Shown: positions 33,015-44,226, counted from the stretch's first letter. The stretch: 64,000 nt of DNA from Verrucomicrobiales bacterium (GCA_029213065.1 JARGPH010000001.1:248001-312000), one strand, 5' to 3'. Notes: generated by a model from the letters alone, not told the origin. A program made the numbers and translations.

Positions 33015-35947
33015 TGAAGATTCTCAGTGTCCGACTTCACAATTTGAATTCCCTGAAAGGGGAGCACCTCATCCGCTTTGACGAAGAGCCTCTCGCCAGT
33101 GCGGGGCTATTCGCGATCACCGGGCCGACCGGAGCGGGAAAAACCACGCTTCTCGATGCTATCACCCTCGCCCTTTACGGGAAGGTCGCCCGCTACGGAA
33201 ACGAATCCAATCCCGAACACGTCATGACCCGTCACTGCGGGGAATGCTCGGCGGAAGTGGAGTTCGAAGTTCCCTCAGGGAAGTACCGCGCCGCGTGGGA
33301 ACGCCACCGCGCCGGCAAAAAGCCGGACGGAAAACTTCAGGCACCAAAGCGCTATATTTACAACGAAGCCGGAGAGCCGCTCGCTCAGCAAATCCGCGAA
33401 GCCGAACAGAAAATTGAGGATCTGTTAGGCCTGAATTACGATCGCTTTTTGCGGAGCGTCCTCCTCGCACAGGGAGACTTTGCGAGATTTCTCAAGGCGG
33501 ATGCAAATGAACGGGCCGGCCTCCTCGAGAGCCTCACCGGAACCACAATCTACTCACGACTCGGGAAGCTTGCCCACGAGGAGGCAAACCGTCGCGGAGA
33601 GAATCTCAAAGCGCGCGAGGCGAGCCTTGATCAAATCGAATTGCTCGAAGAGAAGGAGCGCACAGAATTGGAAACCACCCTGAAAGCGGGTGAAGCGCAG
33701 AACAAAAAACTCTCCGTGGAGCTGGAGCAGGGAGCGGAAATGCTCAAAGGAATCGACCAGCTGCGTGCCGCCCGCGCCAAAGAATCCGAAGCCCGCAGAG
33801 CGAAAGAGAATTTCACCCAATCGCTCGAAGCGGCGAAGGGCAATCTGGATCTCTTGAAACGCCACCGTGCCACTCTGCCCTTTTCAAAAGACCTCTCCAG
33901 TCTGGACCATGCCGAAGCGGCCTTCAAAGAATCCGACCTGAGAAGCAAGGCAGCCGCGGAGAATCATCGGCTGGCTAAAGCAGGATTGGACCGGTCATCC
34001 CTCGTCTATCAAGTCTCTCTCGACGCCGCTCTCTCGCGGGCGAAGGAGGCCGAAGCAAACGCCCTCGCCGCCGCCGGGAAAGCGGAAGAGGAGAGCGCGG
34101 AAGCACGAAAATGGCTCTCAGAAAACCGGAGTGACGCAACCCTCGCAAACAGCCTCGCAGAATTGGTTTCAGCAACTGGCGACGTGAAAAGCTTCCGCGA
34201 GGCAGCATCGCGATCCTGGTCGGATTGGAGGAGGACGGCAGGCGAAGTGGCTCCCGCTGAAGCCTCTCAATTGCCGGATACCATCCTGGAGATACCGGGT
34301 CACGAGCTCGAACCACTCCTCGCGAAGCTTGTCGATGCGGGGAACTTAAAACAGGAGGCGCTTAAAGCAGCCGGGATAGAAGCGAAACGTCAGTTGCAGC
34401 TGAGACAGGATCACCTCAACAAAACACTTATTGTCGCGAGCCTCGATAAACATCGCCCCAATCTCAAAGCAGGTGAAGAATGTCCGCTCTGCGGCTCCAC
34501 CGAGCACCCTTTTGCCGACGGTGCTCCCGTCGATTCAAACCTTCGCGAACTGGAAGCCGAAGTGACTTCAGCGACAGCCAAACTCGACGAGACCAGAGAC
34601 GAATACAAACAACTCTCAGCCGATTTAAAACGACTCGAGGCGGGAAAACTTGATCTTCTTGAGGGCGTTTCGCGGGTGCACGCGAGCAGCGCCAATCTCA
34701 CACAACTTCTCACCCCGCTCGCAACAACGCTCCCCCGCCCCGGCGAAGAGGCGGCGTTGCAAAAATCCCTGCAGGAACGAGCCGCCAACTTCCGGGCAAA
34801 GGAGAAACTCAGTGAAGCCGGTGCGAAAGCAAAAGAGGATGCGGAGAACCGCGCCAAATTGGCAGCTGATGAGGCGGCACAGCTTCTCACCAAGGCAGGA
34901 AAACTCGGTGAGCGCCCCGATGCAACCGCGGAGGGTATTACTCCGATTGCAGTGAACGAGGCGGAGGAAATGTTTCTCGAAGCGACCCAGTCCGGGAAGG
35001 TCGCATCCTCGCAAAACGCCGAACGTAAGAAGGATCTCGAATCCTCTGCCGCCAAATTGAAAGAGGTCAGCGCCTCGCTCGAGCAGGCGGTCGCCGAGTC
35101 GAGCTTCGCCAGCCTCTCAGAACTGAGATCGGCGAATCTCTCCGCGGAGGATGCCGCTGCGTTTGAATCACTGGAAAGCCAATTGAAAGAACGTTCAGCG
35201 GCAGCGGAGGCACTTCTAAAACAGGCGACGACCGATGTGACCGATCTCGTCGCGAAGAAGATTCTGGAAGGCGAGCCGGCCGATGCTTTCATCGCTGAAC
35301 AAAACGATCTCAAAGCCGGGCGCGACCAGCTACTCGAGCAACAGGCGACCCGGCGAAACGAACTCGCGCAGGACGACAAAAACCGGAAGCGGAAAGAGGA
35401 TAGTGAAAAGGAACTGGCAGAGGACAAAAAGCATTTCGCGGTGTGGCGTCGTCTCAAGGAACTGATCGGCTCTCACGACGGGGCAAAATTCCGCAAGCAC
35501 GCCCAGTCGATCTCACTCGACATTCTGACGCGTCATGCCAACAAGCACCTTATCAAATTGAGCGACCGCTACCGGATTTGCCGCGACCTCACCGGCGAAT
35601 TGAATCTCGAAATCGAAGATCTTCACCAGGCGGGAGCGAAGCGCCCCATGGCAAGTTTGTCAGGAGGCGAAAGCTTTCTCGCAAGCCTCGCTCTCGCGCT
35701 CGGACTGTCCGATCTCGCGGGGCGCACCGTGAGAATCGATTCCCTCTTTATCGACGAAGGCTTCGGCAGCCTCGACCCCGATTCACTCGAAGTGGCCATC
35801 GCGACTCTGGAAAGCCTCCAACAGGATCACAAGACCGTGGGAGTCATTTCCCACGTCGATTTGCTCAAAGAACGAATCGGCACCCAGATCACCGTCGAGA
35901 AAAAGCCGGGCGGCATCAGTGAGATCCGGGTCGTTCCCGTTATTTAA
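33014..35947 (+). CDS. sbcC: Exonuclease SbcCD subunit C (Rad50-type ATPase)
   Basis: The 977-residue SMC-like ATPase partners SbcD. The N-terminal Walker A is GPTGAGKTTLLDAITLALYG (about residues 36-55), followed by the Q-loop LLAQGDFARFLKA. Long coiled coils flank a zinc hook with CPLCGSTEHPF in the middle. The C-terminal half has the signature SLSGGESFLASLALALGLSD and Walker B SLFIDEGFGSLDPDSL. The coiled-coil segments are Ala/Glu/Lys rich. Complete and of normal size. Confidence 0.95.
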   Translation: MKILSVRLHNLNSLKGEHLIRFDEEPLASAGLFAITGPTGAGKTTLLDAITLALYGKVARYGNESNPEHVMTRHCGECSAEVEFEVPSGKYRAAWERHRAGKKPDGKLQAPKRYIYNEAGEPLAQQIREAEQKIEDLLGLNYDRFLRSVLLAQGDFARFLKADANERAGLLESLTGTTIYSRLGKLAHEEANRRGENLKAREASLDQIELLEEKERTELETTLKAGEAQNKKLSVELEQGAEMLKGIDQLRAARAKESEARRAKENFTQSLEAAKGNLDLLKRHRATLPFSKDLSSLDHAEAAFKESDLRSKAAAENHRLAKAGLDRSSLVYQVSLDAALSRAKEAEANALAAAGKAEEESAEARKWLSENRSDATLANSLAELVSATGDVKSFREAASRSWSDWRRTAGEVAPAEASQLPDTILEIPGHELEPLLAKLVDAGNLKQEALKAAGIEAKRQLQLRQDHLNKTLIVASLDKHRPNLKAGEECPLCGSTEHPFADGAPVDSNLRELEAEVTSATAKLDETRDEYKQLSADLKRLEAGKLDLLEGVSRVHASSANLTQLLTPLATTLPRPGEEAALQKSLQERAANFRAKEKLSEAGAKAKEDAENRAKLAADEAAQLLTKAGKLGERPDATAEGITPIAVNEAEEMFLEATQSGKVASSQNAERKKDLESSAAKLKEVSASLEQAVAESSFASLSELRSANLSAEDAAAFESLESQLKERSAAAEALLKQATTDVTDLVAKKILEGEPADAFIAEQNDLKAGRDQLLEQQATRRNELAQDDKNRKRKEDSEKELAEDKKHFAVWRRLKELIGSHDGAKFRKHAQSISLDILTRHANKHLIKLSDRYRICRDLTGELNLEIEDLHQAGAKRPMASLSGGESFLASLALALGLSDLAGRTVRIDSLFIDEGFGSLDPDSLEVAIATLESLQQDHKTVGVISHVDLLKERIGTQITVEKKPGGISEIRVVPVI

Positions 35948-35953
35948 GCAGGA

Positions 35954-36850
35954 CTACTCTTCGGCGGAACCCCTCGGCGCTGCCCGGATCGTGTAATCGT
36001 CGTAGTGAACGTCGTTGGCGTAGGTCGTGACACTGACCGACGCCTTCGTCTCGTGGGCATTTCCCTCCGACGCAAAACTCCCGACTTCTTTCCCATCGAT
36101 CGAAACGGTGATGACCTCCCCTTTTGTCTGAATGAGAAGATCGTGCCACTCTTCCTTATCCTTTTCAAAATCGACTTCGAAGCGCTTCGTTTTTGTCGCT
36201 AAAAGTGCTTTGGTCGCTTCGTCGAGGCCCTCTGCCGATTTCTTCATCTCGTAGATGGAATTCTCCATATTTCCGGTCTTTGCATCCGTGATCGTAACGC
36301 TTGTCGGACTCACGGTAACGTTGGCGACGTGCCCGGCATGCGCTTCCACGAGGGTTCGATCGTCAAACCAGACATTGAAGCGCTCTGCCTCCGGCCCCGC
36401 GAAACGAAACTTCACCGAAAACTCGAGATCCTGCCGACCTTCAAACCGAATCGCATCGACTCCGGCGTGATCTTTGACATCAATCGATTTCCCGATGAGG
36501 ACGCCGTCTTCGAGCACGCTCGCGCTCTTATAGTGACTCCACTGCTCTCCGAAACCCTCACCCGAAAAATCGTCGACGAAAATCTCCTCACTGTAATAGG
36601 AATCCCCCTCAGATTCACTCCCTTCCGCTGACCAGTCTTTGAAAAAAGCCTGATCGGCCTCGGAAAGCCGTTCAACAGGAACTTCAAAAACCCGCCCCCG
36701 GGACCGGATCTTAAGCATCCCTTCGTTGAGTTCGAGGAGCTCAGCTTCGATCTTTTTCCCGTCGCTGCTCGTGATTTCACGGAATTCGCGCGCGTCGGAA
36801 AAAGAACACAGGCTCACCGCCAGGAGGATCAGTAGGGGTCTCATACGCAT
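35954..36850 (-). CDS. Exported protein with SHD1-like N-terminus and a laminin-G-like domain
   Basis: ATG 36850 (MRMRPLLILLAVSLCSFSDA) gives a signal peptide and 298 residues. The longer frame to 36937 lacks a natural secretory start. The mature N-terminus (REFREITSSDGKKIEAELLELNEGM, then VFEVPVERLSEADQAFFKDW) is the SHD1-like motif common in PVC exported proteins. The rest reads like a concanavalin/DUF1080-type sheet domain (FVDDFSGEGFGEQWSHYKSASVLEDGVLIGK). Function unknown. Divergent from the DUF1080-SMP30 gene. Confidence 0.75.
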   Translation of the reverse strand: MRMRPLLILLAVSLCSFSDAREFREITSSDGKKIEAELLELNEGMLKIRSRGRVFEVPVERLSEADQAFFKDWSAEGSESEGDSYYSEEIFVDDFSGEGFGEQWSHYKSASVLEDGVLIGKSIDVKDHAGVDAIRFEGRQDLEFSVKFRFAGPEAERFNVWFDDRTLVEAHAGHVANVTVSPTSVTITDAKTGNMENSIYEMKKSAEGLDEATKALLATKTKRFEVDFEKDKEEWHDLLIQTKGEVITVSIDGKEVGSFASEGNAHETKASVSVTTYANDVHYDDYTIRAAPRGSAEE

Positions 36851-37001
36851 CAAATACCATCTCCTCAATCGGCACGCAACTCCCCGAAATTCCATACCTG
36901 CGCCGGATTTATGACTTTTCACACGGCCCATTATCACTTTGATTCACCAATCTTTCCGTTTACTCCTCATTCTGTTTGATTACAGCTCGTCCTATACCTT
37001 T

Positions 37002-38477
37002 ATGAAAAAGTTACTGCTCACTCTCCTGATCTTACCGCTACTCTCCATCGCCGAAGAACCCGGCCGGTGGGTCGAGCTCTTCAATGGTAAAAACCTCGAA
37101 GGCTGGACACAACGGGGTGGCGTTGCCAAATACCATGTCGAGGACGGAGTCATCGTCGGGACAACCGTTCCTAAAACACCGAATTCATTTCTCTGCTCCG
37201 ACAAAGACTACGGAAATTTCATTCTCGAAGTGGAATACAAAGTCGATCCCAATCTCAACTGCGGAATCCAGTTTCGCTCACTGAGCACACCGGATTACAA
37301 AGACGGACGCGTCCACGGCTACCAGGCGGAGATCGACCCTTCAGATCGCGGCTGGAGCGCGGGCATTTACGATGAAAGCCGCAATGGCTGGATCGGCGAT
37401 CTCTCCAAAAATCCCGAAGCGCGCTACGCCTTCAAACAGAACGATTGGAATCACTACCGCATCGAAGCGGTCGGCAACCACCTCGTGACATTCATCAACG
37501 GAGTCCGCGCTGCAGACATCACCGACGACACCACCGCAAAAGGCTTCATCGCCCTCCAGGTTCACGGCATCGGGAGCAATCCTGACATCATGCAAGTGCG
37601 CTACCGCAATATCCGCATTCAGGATCTCGGTGAGACCGACTACAAGACACCGGCAGCCGAAGTTTACACCCACGAAGGCCCTCTCGTAAAAGAGGGAGCC
37701 GAGTTCCGTAAACTCGCCGGAGATTTCAAATTCACGGAAGGCCCCGCCCTTTCACCGGACGGGAAAATTTTCTTCAATGATATCCCTAACGAACGCACAC
37801 ACATCTTCGACCCTGAATCCGGAGAGACGACCATCTTCCGCGAGCCAAGCGGTCGCGCCAACGGTCTTTTCTTCACCCCGGCCGGAGCCCTCATTTCCTG
37901 TGAAGGAGGCAATCGCAAAGTCACCCGCACCGACTACGCCGGAAAAGTAACCGTTCTCGCTGACAAGTATGACGGTAAAAAACTCAACAGCCCCAACGAC
38001 GTCGTTCCTGACGGAATCGGAGGATTCTACTTCAGCGATCCCCGATACGGAAACGAAGATGACATGGAACTGGATGTCCAGGCCGTCTACTACCTCGATC
38101 GAAAAGGAAAGATCACGCAGGTCGCGAGCGACCTCCCCAAACCGAACGGTGTGATCCTCTCACCCGACGGCGAAACGCTCTATGTCGCTGACACCAGTGC
38201 CGAAAAAATCTTCGCCTACGATGTCACCGCTCCCGGAAAAATCGAAAACAAGCGCGAGTTTGCCGACACCGGCAGCGACGGCATGTCGGTCGATAAACTC
38301 GGAAACATCTACATCACGCAGGTTGATATCGTCGCCTTTGCTCCGGACGGAAAAGAGGTCCTGCGCCTCACACCTCCTGAGAAACCGGCCAACTGCCTCC
38401 TCACCGGAAAGACCCTTTACGTCACCGCCAGAACCGGATTCTATGCGATCGACCTCGAGGTTGAAGGCGTCCAGTAG
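37002..38477 (+). CDS. DUF1080 (3-keto-disaccharide hydrolase-like) fused to SMP-30/gluconolactonase
   Basis: ATG 37002 (MKKLLLTLLILPLLSIAEEP) gives a signal peptide and 491 residues. The first half (WVELFNGKNLEGWTQRGG; NCGIQFRSLS; NDWNHYRIEAVGNHLVTFINGV) is DUF1080, a family shown to cleave 3-keto-glycosides. The second half (FTEGPALSPDGKIFFNDIP; NSPNDVVPDGIGGFYFSDPR; KPNGVILSPDGETLYVAD; DGMSVDKLGNIYIT) is an SMP-30/lactonase propeller with likely metal ligands Glu, Asn and Asp. A fused pair could open a sugar and its lactone in one step, but that is inference. 24 bases before the next sulfatase, so a likely operon. Confidence 0.88.
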   Translation: MKKLLLTLLILPLLSIAEEPGRWVELFNGKNLEGWTQRGGVAKYHVEDGVIVGTTVPKTPNSFLCSDKDYGNFILEVEYKVDPNLNCGIQFRSLSTPDYKDGRVHGYQAEIDPSDRGWSAGIYDESRNGWIGDLSKNPEARYAFKQNDWNHYRIEAVGNHLVTFINGVRAADITDDTTAKGFIALQVHGIGSNPDIMQVRYRNIRIQDLGETDYKTPAAEVYTHEGPLVKEGAEFRKLAGDFKFTEGPALSPDGKIFFNDIPNERTHIFDPESGETTIFREPSGRANGLFFTPAGALISCEGGNRKVTRTDYAGKVTVLADKYDGKKLNSPNDVVPDGIGGFYFSDPRYGNEDDMELDVQAVYYLDRKGKITQVASDLPKPNGVILSPDGETLYVADTSAEKIFAYDVTAPGKIENKREFADTGSDGMSVDKLGNIYITQVDIVAFAPDGKEVLRLTPPEKPANCLLTGKTLYVTARTGFYAIDLEVEGVQ

Positions 38478-38501
38478 AGAACCTCTTCACGAGAATTTAT
38501 T

Positions 38502-40004
38502 ATGCTTGCGTTAGTCAGATCAATTCTACTTCTATCAACCGCCCTCACTCTGGGTGTTACGGCGGCGTTCGCGGACGAACGTCCCAATTTCATCGTCCTC
38601 ATTGCGGATGATATCAGCTTCGACGACCTCGGGTGCTACGGCAGTATCGATGCCCGCACCCCTCACATTGATGCCCTCGCGAAGGAGGGAATCCTTTTCA
38701 CGAATGCCTTCCTCACCACGAGCAGTTGCAGCCCGAGCCGGAGCAGTATCATCACGGGTCGCTATCCCCACAACCTCGGAGAGGCCGCAGAGCTGCACCG
38801 TCCGATCTCGTGGCACATCCCTTCGTTTCCGGGAACCCTGCGTGATGCCGGTTACCACACCGCCCTCGCAGGAAAAGACCACATGAGATGGACGAAGGCA
38901 CCGGACGGCGAAACCGCGCCGACCGAAGCGTTCGACAAAAAGTATTCTCCGAAAGTGAAAGGCAACTCGGGTGGGCACGGCAACTGGCTCAAGGCCATCG
39001 AAGAGTGCCCGGAAGATAAACCCTTTTTCCTCTGGCTTGCCGCGCTCGACGCGCACCGCGTCTGGGACGGCCAACACGAGTGGGACGCAGCGAAGTACGG
39101 CCCGAAATACGATCCCTCTTCTCTAACACTGCCACCAGCATTTGTCGACACTCCGGAAACACGCGACGATTTCGCCGCCTATCTTCTCGAGGTGACCCGC
39201 TTCGATCACTTCGTCGGTGAGGTTGTCAATCGACTCAAGGAAGACGGAACTTTCGAAAATACCTACCTCTTCGTCATCGCTGACAACGGACGCCCTTTCC
39301 CCCGCGCCAAGACCCGGCTCATCGACGACGGCATGAAGACCTACTTCATCGCGACCGGCCCTTCGATCAGGAAACCGGGTTCAAAGAGTGATTCGCTCAT
39401 CAGCGTTCTCGACATCGCCCCGACCGTTACCGACCTCGCCGGCATCGATAAGCCCGCCACCTTTCAAGGACGTTCGATCGCTCCCGTCTACGAGGATGCG
39501 AATGCTTCAATTCGGCCGTTTGCGATCTCCGAACACAACTGGCACGACTACGAAGCCCACGGCCGCTCTGTCCGGGACGGACGCTGGCTCTACATTCGTA
39601 ACTTCCGTCCTGACCTCGCGCTCCAGGGCCCGGCCGACTCCTGCAGCTCAGTGACATTTGCGGCACTCCTCGCCGCGAAGGAATCATCGGAACCGCTCGC
39701 GCCCGCGCAGGCCGATGTCTTTCTCGCCCCGCGTCCGGAAGTCGAGCTCTATGACACCCAAAGCGATCCCCGCCAGATCAGCAATCTGGCAGAGGACAAA
39801 ACCTATTCAGATATCAGGACAAAACTCTCCGACGTGCTCGACAACTGGATGGAGAAAACCGGTGACTCGGTTCCTGACGAAATCAGTCATGACTACTTCA
39901 GCCGCGAGAATGGCGAAAAGCTTCCGATCACGCCGGACGATTTCCAGCGCCCCCCTCCCGGTGCAGACCGGAATGCGGACAAGATCAACGCAGAGGGATT
40001 CTAA
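38502..40004 (+). CDS. Secreted sulfatase (heparan N-sulfatase-like type)
   Basis: The 500-residue protein has a signal peptide ending near AAFADERPN. The first metal site is IVLIADDISFDDLGCYG. The formylglycine Cys is C76 in SSCSPSRSSIITGRYPHNLG. Further on are GKDHMRW, FFLWLAALDAHRVW, FVIADNGRPFPRAK and the C-terminal ELYDTQSDPRQISNLA. The general layout recalls N-sulfoglucosamine sulfohydrolase-like enzymes, but the substrate cannot be fixed. It follows the DUF1080-SMP30 gene closely on the same strand. Confidence 0.92.
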   Translation: MLALVRSILLLSTALTLGVTAAFADERPNFIVLIADDISFDDLGCYGSIDARTPHIDALAKEGILFTNAFLTTSSCSPSRSSIITGRYPHNLGEAAELHRPISWHIPSFPGTLRDAGYHTALAGKDHMRWTKAPDGETAPTEAFDKKYSPKVKGNSGGHGNWLKAIEECPEDKPFFLWLAALDAHRVWDGQHEWDAAKYGPKYDPSSLTLPPAFVDTPETRDDFAAYLLEVTRFDHFVGEVVNRLKEDGTFENTYLFVIADNGRPFPRAKTRLIDDGMKTYFIATGPSIRKPGSKSDSLISVLDIAPTVTDLAGIDKPATFQGRSIAPVYEDANASIRPFAISEHNWHDYEAHGRSVRDGRWLYIRNFRPDLALQGPADSCSSVTFAALLAAKESSEPLAPAQADVFLAPRPEVELYDTQSDPRQISNLAEDKTYSDIRTKLSDVLDNWMEKTGDSVPDEISHDYFSRENGEKLPITPDDFQRPPPGADRNADKINAEGF

Positions 40005-40014
40005 TTCGCGGAGG

Positions 40015-40821
40015 CTAGTCCCCGGCTTTCAATTCAATCACCGCAAAAACGGGAAGATGGTCAGAGGCCATCTTCTCGTCGATGACGCGCGCTTCTTTGA
40101 CGCTCAGCTCGTCACTTTTCCGTGTCAGGATGTAGTCGATTCGTGATCGAGGGGCTTTCGACGGAGCGGTCGGTGCGAGCCCTTCGTCTTTCGCAATCTC
40201 CCACTCCTCCAGGAGAATTTTCATCGGCGCAGAGTCAGGCAGCGCATTCATATCCCCTGCGAGAATTGTCCTGACAGAATCCTCATCATCAACGAAGAGC
40301 CGGTTGATTCGCTTCGCCTGCTCGATGCGATCCGGTTCAAGGTTGTGTTGAAAATGCGTGCTCACAAACCTGAGCGGTTTTCCGTCCGGAGCCTCTACCG
40401 TCACCGCGATAGCCGCCCTCGGATACGTGACGGTCTCTTCGGTTGCCTCGGTATAAGGCAGAGGTTGGATCACAACATCGAGAATCGGCAACCGGCTCAA
40501 GACACCATTCCCATACAAGCCTCCCTGATAATGCTGAGTAGGCCCGTAACGCGAGGCCATCCCCGTCAGTTTCCCCAACTCCCGAATCTGGTGGACCCGC
40601 CCCGATCGCTCGACCATGACGTCGATTTCCTGAAGCGCGACAAGGTCAGGCTTCGTCGCTTCGATCACTTTGGCAAGTCGCTCGACATCGTAGACGCCGT
40701 CATTTCCCTGTCCGTAATGAATGTTGTAACAGAGCACCCGAATCGATTTCACCTCTTCGCCCCTGCTACCCAAAAAAGCGCAGAGAAGCAGCACCGCCAG
40801 ACAGATTTTTTTCGTATTCAT
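40015..40821 (-). CDS. Exported endonuclease/exonuclease/phosphatase family protein
   Basis: The 268-residue protein has a signal peptide (TKKICLAVLLLCAFLGSRG). The EEP-fold motifs are RVLCYNIHYGQG, LVALQEIDV, FVSTHFQHNLEPDR, ILAGDMNALPDS and the terminal MASDHLPVFAVIEL. Members cleave phosphodiesters of nucleic acids, phospholipids or inositol phosphates. A secreted single-domain member could release phosphate, but the substrate is not clear. It is convergent with the sulfatase at 38502-40004. Confidence 0.9.
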   Translation of the reverse strand: MNTKKICLAVLLLCAFLGSRGEEVKSIRVLCYNIHYGQGNDGVYDVERLAKVIEATKPDLVALQEIDVMVERSGRVHQIRELGKLTGMASRYGPTQHYQGGLYGNGVLSRLPILDVVIQPLPYTEATEETVTYPRAAIAVTVEAPDGKPLRFVSTHFQHNLEPDRIEQAKRINRLFVDDEDSVRTILAGDMNALPDSAPMKILLEEWEIAKDEGLAPTAPSKAPRSRIDYILTRKSDELSVKEARVIDEKMASDHLPVFAVIELKAGD

Positions 40822-41087
40822 ATCGCCTCGTCAAAAAAGGAAAAGAGGAAACCGCCCGAAGAAGGATCTCTCAGCCGGCATTTTCCAATTTCATTCTTTT
40901 CACCCTTGCGCTTCTGAAAAGAAAAAAAGCGCCGCATACCGGACCGGTCCCGGTGATGAATCAAAATTCTCATCGTGGCTTCGATCCGGTTATGTCTATC
41001 CTCAATCTATCTTACCCCTGAACTTTCATTTCTTCACGTATCTGTTCTCAAAGGCCTCGAAGGAATAGACTCTTTCATACTTTCGAT

Positions 41088-44000
41088 ATGACCTTCACCT
41101 TCAATGCCCTTGCGAGTCGCCTCGTTCTCACGGCCCTGCTTGCCCACGCCGGAATTGGCTTCAGCAAAGAAGTCGATTTCAACAGGGACATTCGACCGAT
41201 TCTCTCCGACAAGTGCTTTCATTGTCATGGTCCCGATGCGGACAACCAGAAGTCCGATTACCGCCTCGATTCGGAGGAATCCGCGTATGCCGGGCTGGAC
41301 GGGTATTTCGGAATCGTCCCGGGCAACCTGAAGGAGAGTGAAGTTCACTGGAGAATCCGGGCTCCCAAAGGCGACATCGATGTCATGCCGCCGGAAGATT
41401 CGAACCGAAGCCTAACGGAAGCAGAAAAGGACCTCCTTGACGCGTGGATGGAACAGGGGGCAAAATACGACACCCACTGGTCATTCAAGCAACCGGTCCG
41501 TCCCGCTCTGCCGAAACTCAGCCCCGGGACTCAGAAGCAGGTCAGAAACCCCATCGATCATTTCATCTTCGCCCCCCTTGAAGCAGAAGGACTGAAGCCG
41601 TCACCCGAAGCCTCTCTCGAGAACAGAATTCGGCGGGCAGCCCTCACCCTGACGGGATTACCTCCGACCGTCGAGATGCTGAATGATACCACGGGGAAAG
41701 ACCCGAAACTTTCCTACGCCGCATTCATCGATGAGCGGCTTCAGTCATTCGACTTTGCCGAGCGCCAGACCCTGCGTTGGCTCGACGCAGCCCGATACGC
41801 CGATACCGACGGCTATCAGAATGATGCGGAGCGGAAAAACTGGCCGTGGCGCGACTGGGTCATCGGGGCCTTTCACGACAACATGCCTTTTGATCAGTTC
41901 ACGATCGAACAGCTGGCGGGTGACATGATTCCCGATGCGACTCCAAAGCAAATCCTCGCGAGTGCCTTCAACCGGAATCACCGGCAGAACTCGGAAGGCG
42001 GCGCCCTTGCGGACGAATTCTTTGTCGAGAATGTGATCGACCGGGTTGAAACCACCTCGACGGTCTGGCTTGGCCTCACGATGGGTTGCGCACGCTGTCA
42101 TGATCACAAATACGATCCACTGAGCCAGCGCGAGTTCTTCCAGATGTTCGCCTACTTCAACAACATCGGAGAGAAAGGAATTGGCAAAGGAGTTTCGGCT
42201 AATCCTACGAGAATTTACAGTTCCCCGCTCATGACGCCTCCACCTGAACTGGTCGAGGTAAAGAAAGCAGCAGAGGAAAAACTGAAGGAAGCACAAAACA
42301 ATCTCAGTAAACGCTCACTCGAGTGGGCCGCAGAGACAGCCGGCGCCTTAAACGAAACGACCGGCGATGACTGGACTCCCGCGAAAGTCACCCGGGCCGC
42401 AGCGGGCAATGGCGTGACCTTGAAGCAACTTCCCGACGAGAGCTGGCTGGTCGGAAAAGAATCAGCGGGCAGCACGACCTACTCACTCACGGTCGATGCC
42501 TCCAGCGAGTATGTCTCCGGCATATCAATTGATGCCCTTCCTCACGATTCGCTCACCAGCCCTCGAAAATTGGCTCCGTCTACGAACGGAAACTTCGTCC
42601 TCTCCGAAGTACGGGTAACCATCAACGACCCTTCACGGGATGCTCCGATCGCAGCGAAAATCAAGCAAGCCGTCGCCACTTACGAACAGGATAACTACCC
42701 TGCGGAAAATGCGATCGACGGAAAATCGAACACTGGCTGGGCCGTCTACGGAGCGACCCCGGAATCCCTTCCCCCAACCGTCAGCTTATTCCTCCTTTTC
42801 GAAGAGCCCTTCGACCTTTCACGCAAAGCGACCATCAACCTGGAGCTTCAGCACACTTCAGGCTTCTCAAGCCATCACATCGGGCGCTTCCGGATCAATC
42901 TTACCAAATCCAAAATGCCTAAGATGGGAACGGGCACAGGCCTCCCTCCTGATGTCCTCAGTGCAATCCAAACGGAGGAAGGAAAACGGTCCCCCGCTCA
43001 GAAGAAGGCGATCCTCCAGCACTACCGGAAACTGGACACACCCCTGGCAGGGGCGGAAAATGCATTGAGCATCGCCACGAAAGCATTGGAGAGAGCCGGT
43101 CATTTTGAAGTCCCCGTCATGGTCATGGAGGAAAATGCAGGGGAGCCGGTTCCCGCCTACCTTCTCAATCGAGGCCAGTACGATGCCCCCGACAAATCGG
43201 AAGCCCTCCCGCGCGCTGTTCCCGCTGCACTTTTCAGCGGGGATCAAAAAAACCAACCGGGCGACAGACTCGAACTTGCCCGGTGGCTCGTATCAAAGGA
43301 GAACCCCATCACGGCACGAGTCGTCGTCAACCGCATCTGGCGCGATCACTTTGGAACCGGCATCGTTAAGACCGTTGAGGATTTCGGTGCTCAAAGTGAA
43401 TACCCCAGTCACCCCGATCTACTCGATTGGCTCGCGGTTGAACTCGTTGAATCCGGCTGGAATATTCGGGCCTTGCATCGCCTCATCGTCACCAGTGCGA
43501 CCTTTCAACAGAGTGCCAAAATGGATTCCACCCTCTTAAGCGAAGACCCTGACAATCGTCTACTGGCAAGGGGTCCGCGCTACCGAATGGATGGCTTTGC
43601 GATTCGTGACTCTGCGCTGCAGTCAGCCGGTCTGCTCGACTCACGGGTCGGAGGTGCTCCTGTAAAACCCTACCAACCTGAAGGGCTCTGGAACGTGGTC
43701 GCTGCCGGGGCAGGGACACGCTATCAAATGGACAAAGGTGAAAAGCTCTATCGCAAAAGCCTCTACACCTATTGGAAACGGGCAGTGAACCCGCCGAGGC
43801 AGCTCATCTTCGACTCCAGTGGTCGCGAAGCCTGCAGCGTCAGTGTCAGCAGAACCAACACTCCCCTGCAGGCGCTCGTGCTCATGAATGACGTGACTTT
43901 TATCGAGGCGGCAAAGCATGCCGGCCTTCGAGCGCTCGCCTTCGCCGGCGATGACGAAACGAAACTGAACTATCTCTACCGAACCATCACCGCTTCTGAA

Positions 44001-44204
44001 ATGACAACTCATTCAGGAGAGATTTTAAAAGAGAACCTGAAGTATTTCCGCAGCCTTTATTCCGGCAGTGAAGAGAAAGCGAAAGCGTTTCTATCCGCAG
44101 GTGAAGCGCCTCTTCCCGAGGAGCTTCCGAAAACGGAACTCGCCGCCTGGACCGCAGTGGCCCACCTCCTTCTCAATTTGGACAAGACAATCACCGTCGA
44201 ATAA
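41088..44204 (+). CDS. PSD1 and planctomycete cytochrome c domain protein (DUF1549/DUF1553)
   Basis: The 1038-residue exported protein starts with a hydrophobic signal ([17 protein letters not shown]). A PSCyt1 cytochrome domain with CFHCH (residues about 45-49) follows. Next is DUF1549 ([61 protein letters not shown]). Then comes a mid-region sheet domain with a DUF1553/PSD1 C-terminal part ([57 protein letters not shown]). Function is unproven; these are hallmarks of PVC genomes. The DUF1501 gene follows 22 bases later. Confidence 0.93.
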   Translation: MTFTFNALASRLVLTALLAHAGIGFSKEVDFNRDIRPILSDKCFHCHGPDADNQKSDYRLDSEESAYAGLDGYFGIVPGNLKESEVHWRIRAPKGDIDVMPPEDSNRSLTEAEKDLLDAWMEQGAKYDTHWSFKQPVRPALPKLSPGTQKQVRNPIDHFIFAPLEAEGLKPSPEASLENRIRRAALTLTGLPPTVEMLNDTTGKDPKLSYAAFIDERLQSFDFAERQTLRWLDAARYADTDGYQNDAERKNWPWRDWVIGAFHDNMPFDQFTIEQLAGDMIPDATPKQILASAFNRNHRQNSEGGALADEFFVENVIDRVETTSTVWLGLTMGCARCHDHKYDPLSQREFFQMFAYFNNIGEKGIGKGVSANPTRIYSSPLMTPPPELVEVKKAAEEKLKEAQNNLSKRSLEWAAETAGALNETTGDDWTPAKVTRAAAGNGVTLKQLPDESWLVGKESAGSTTYSLTVDASSEYVSGISIDALPHDSLTSPRKLAPSTNGNFVLSEVRVTINDPSRDAPIAAKIKQAVATYEQDNYPAENAIDGKSNTGWAVYGATPESLPPTVSLFLLFEEPFDLSRKATINLELQHTSGFSSHHIGRFRINLTKSKMPKMGTGTGLPPDVLSAIQTEEGKRSPAQKKAILQHYRKLDTPLAGAENALSIATKALERAGHFEVPVMVMEENAGEPVPAYLLNRGQYDAPDKSEALPRAVPAALFSGDQKNQPGDRLELARWLVSKENPITARVVVNRIWRDHFGTGIVKTVEDFGAQSEYPSHPDLLDWLAVELVESGWNIRALHRLIVTSATFQQSAKMDSTLLSEDPDNRLLARGPRYRMDGFAIRDSALQSAGLLDSRVGGAPVKPYQPEGLWNVVAAGAGTRYQMDKGEKLYRKSLYTYWKRAVNPPRQLIFDSSGREACSVSVSRTNTPLQALVLMNDVTFIEAAKHAGLRALAFAGDDETKLNYLYRTITASEMTTHSGEILKENLKYFRSLYSGSEEKAKAFLSAGEAPLPEELPKTELAAWTAVAHLLLNLDKTITVE

Positions 44205-44226
44205 TCATCTCACCGATTGCTTCATC

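Noticed and set aside
34411-35457. 348-codon minus-strand frame
   Set aside because: Antisense to sbcC coiled coil and very Ser/Arg-rich, as expected of the complement of Glu/Ala/Lys-rich coding DNA.
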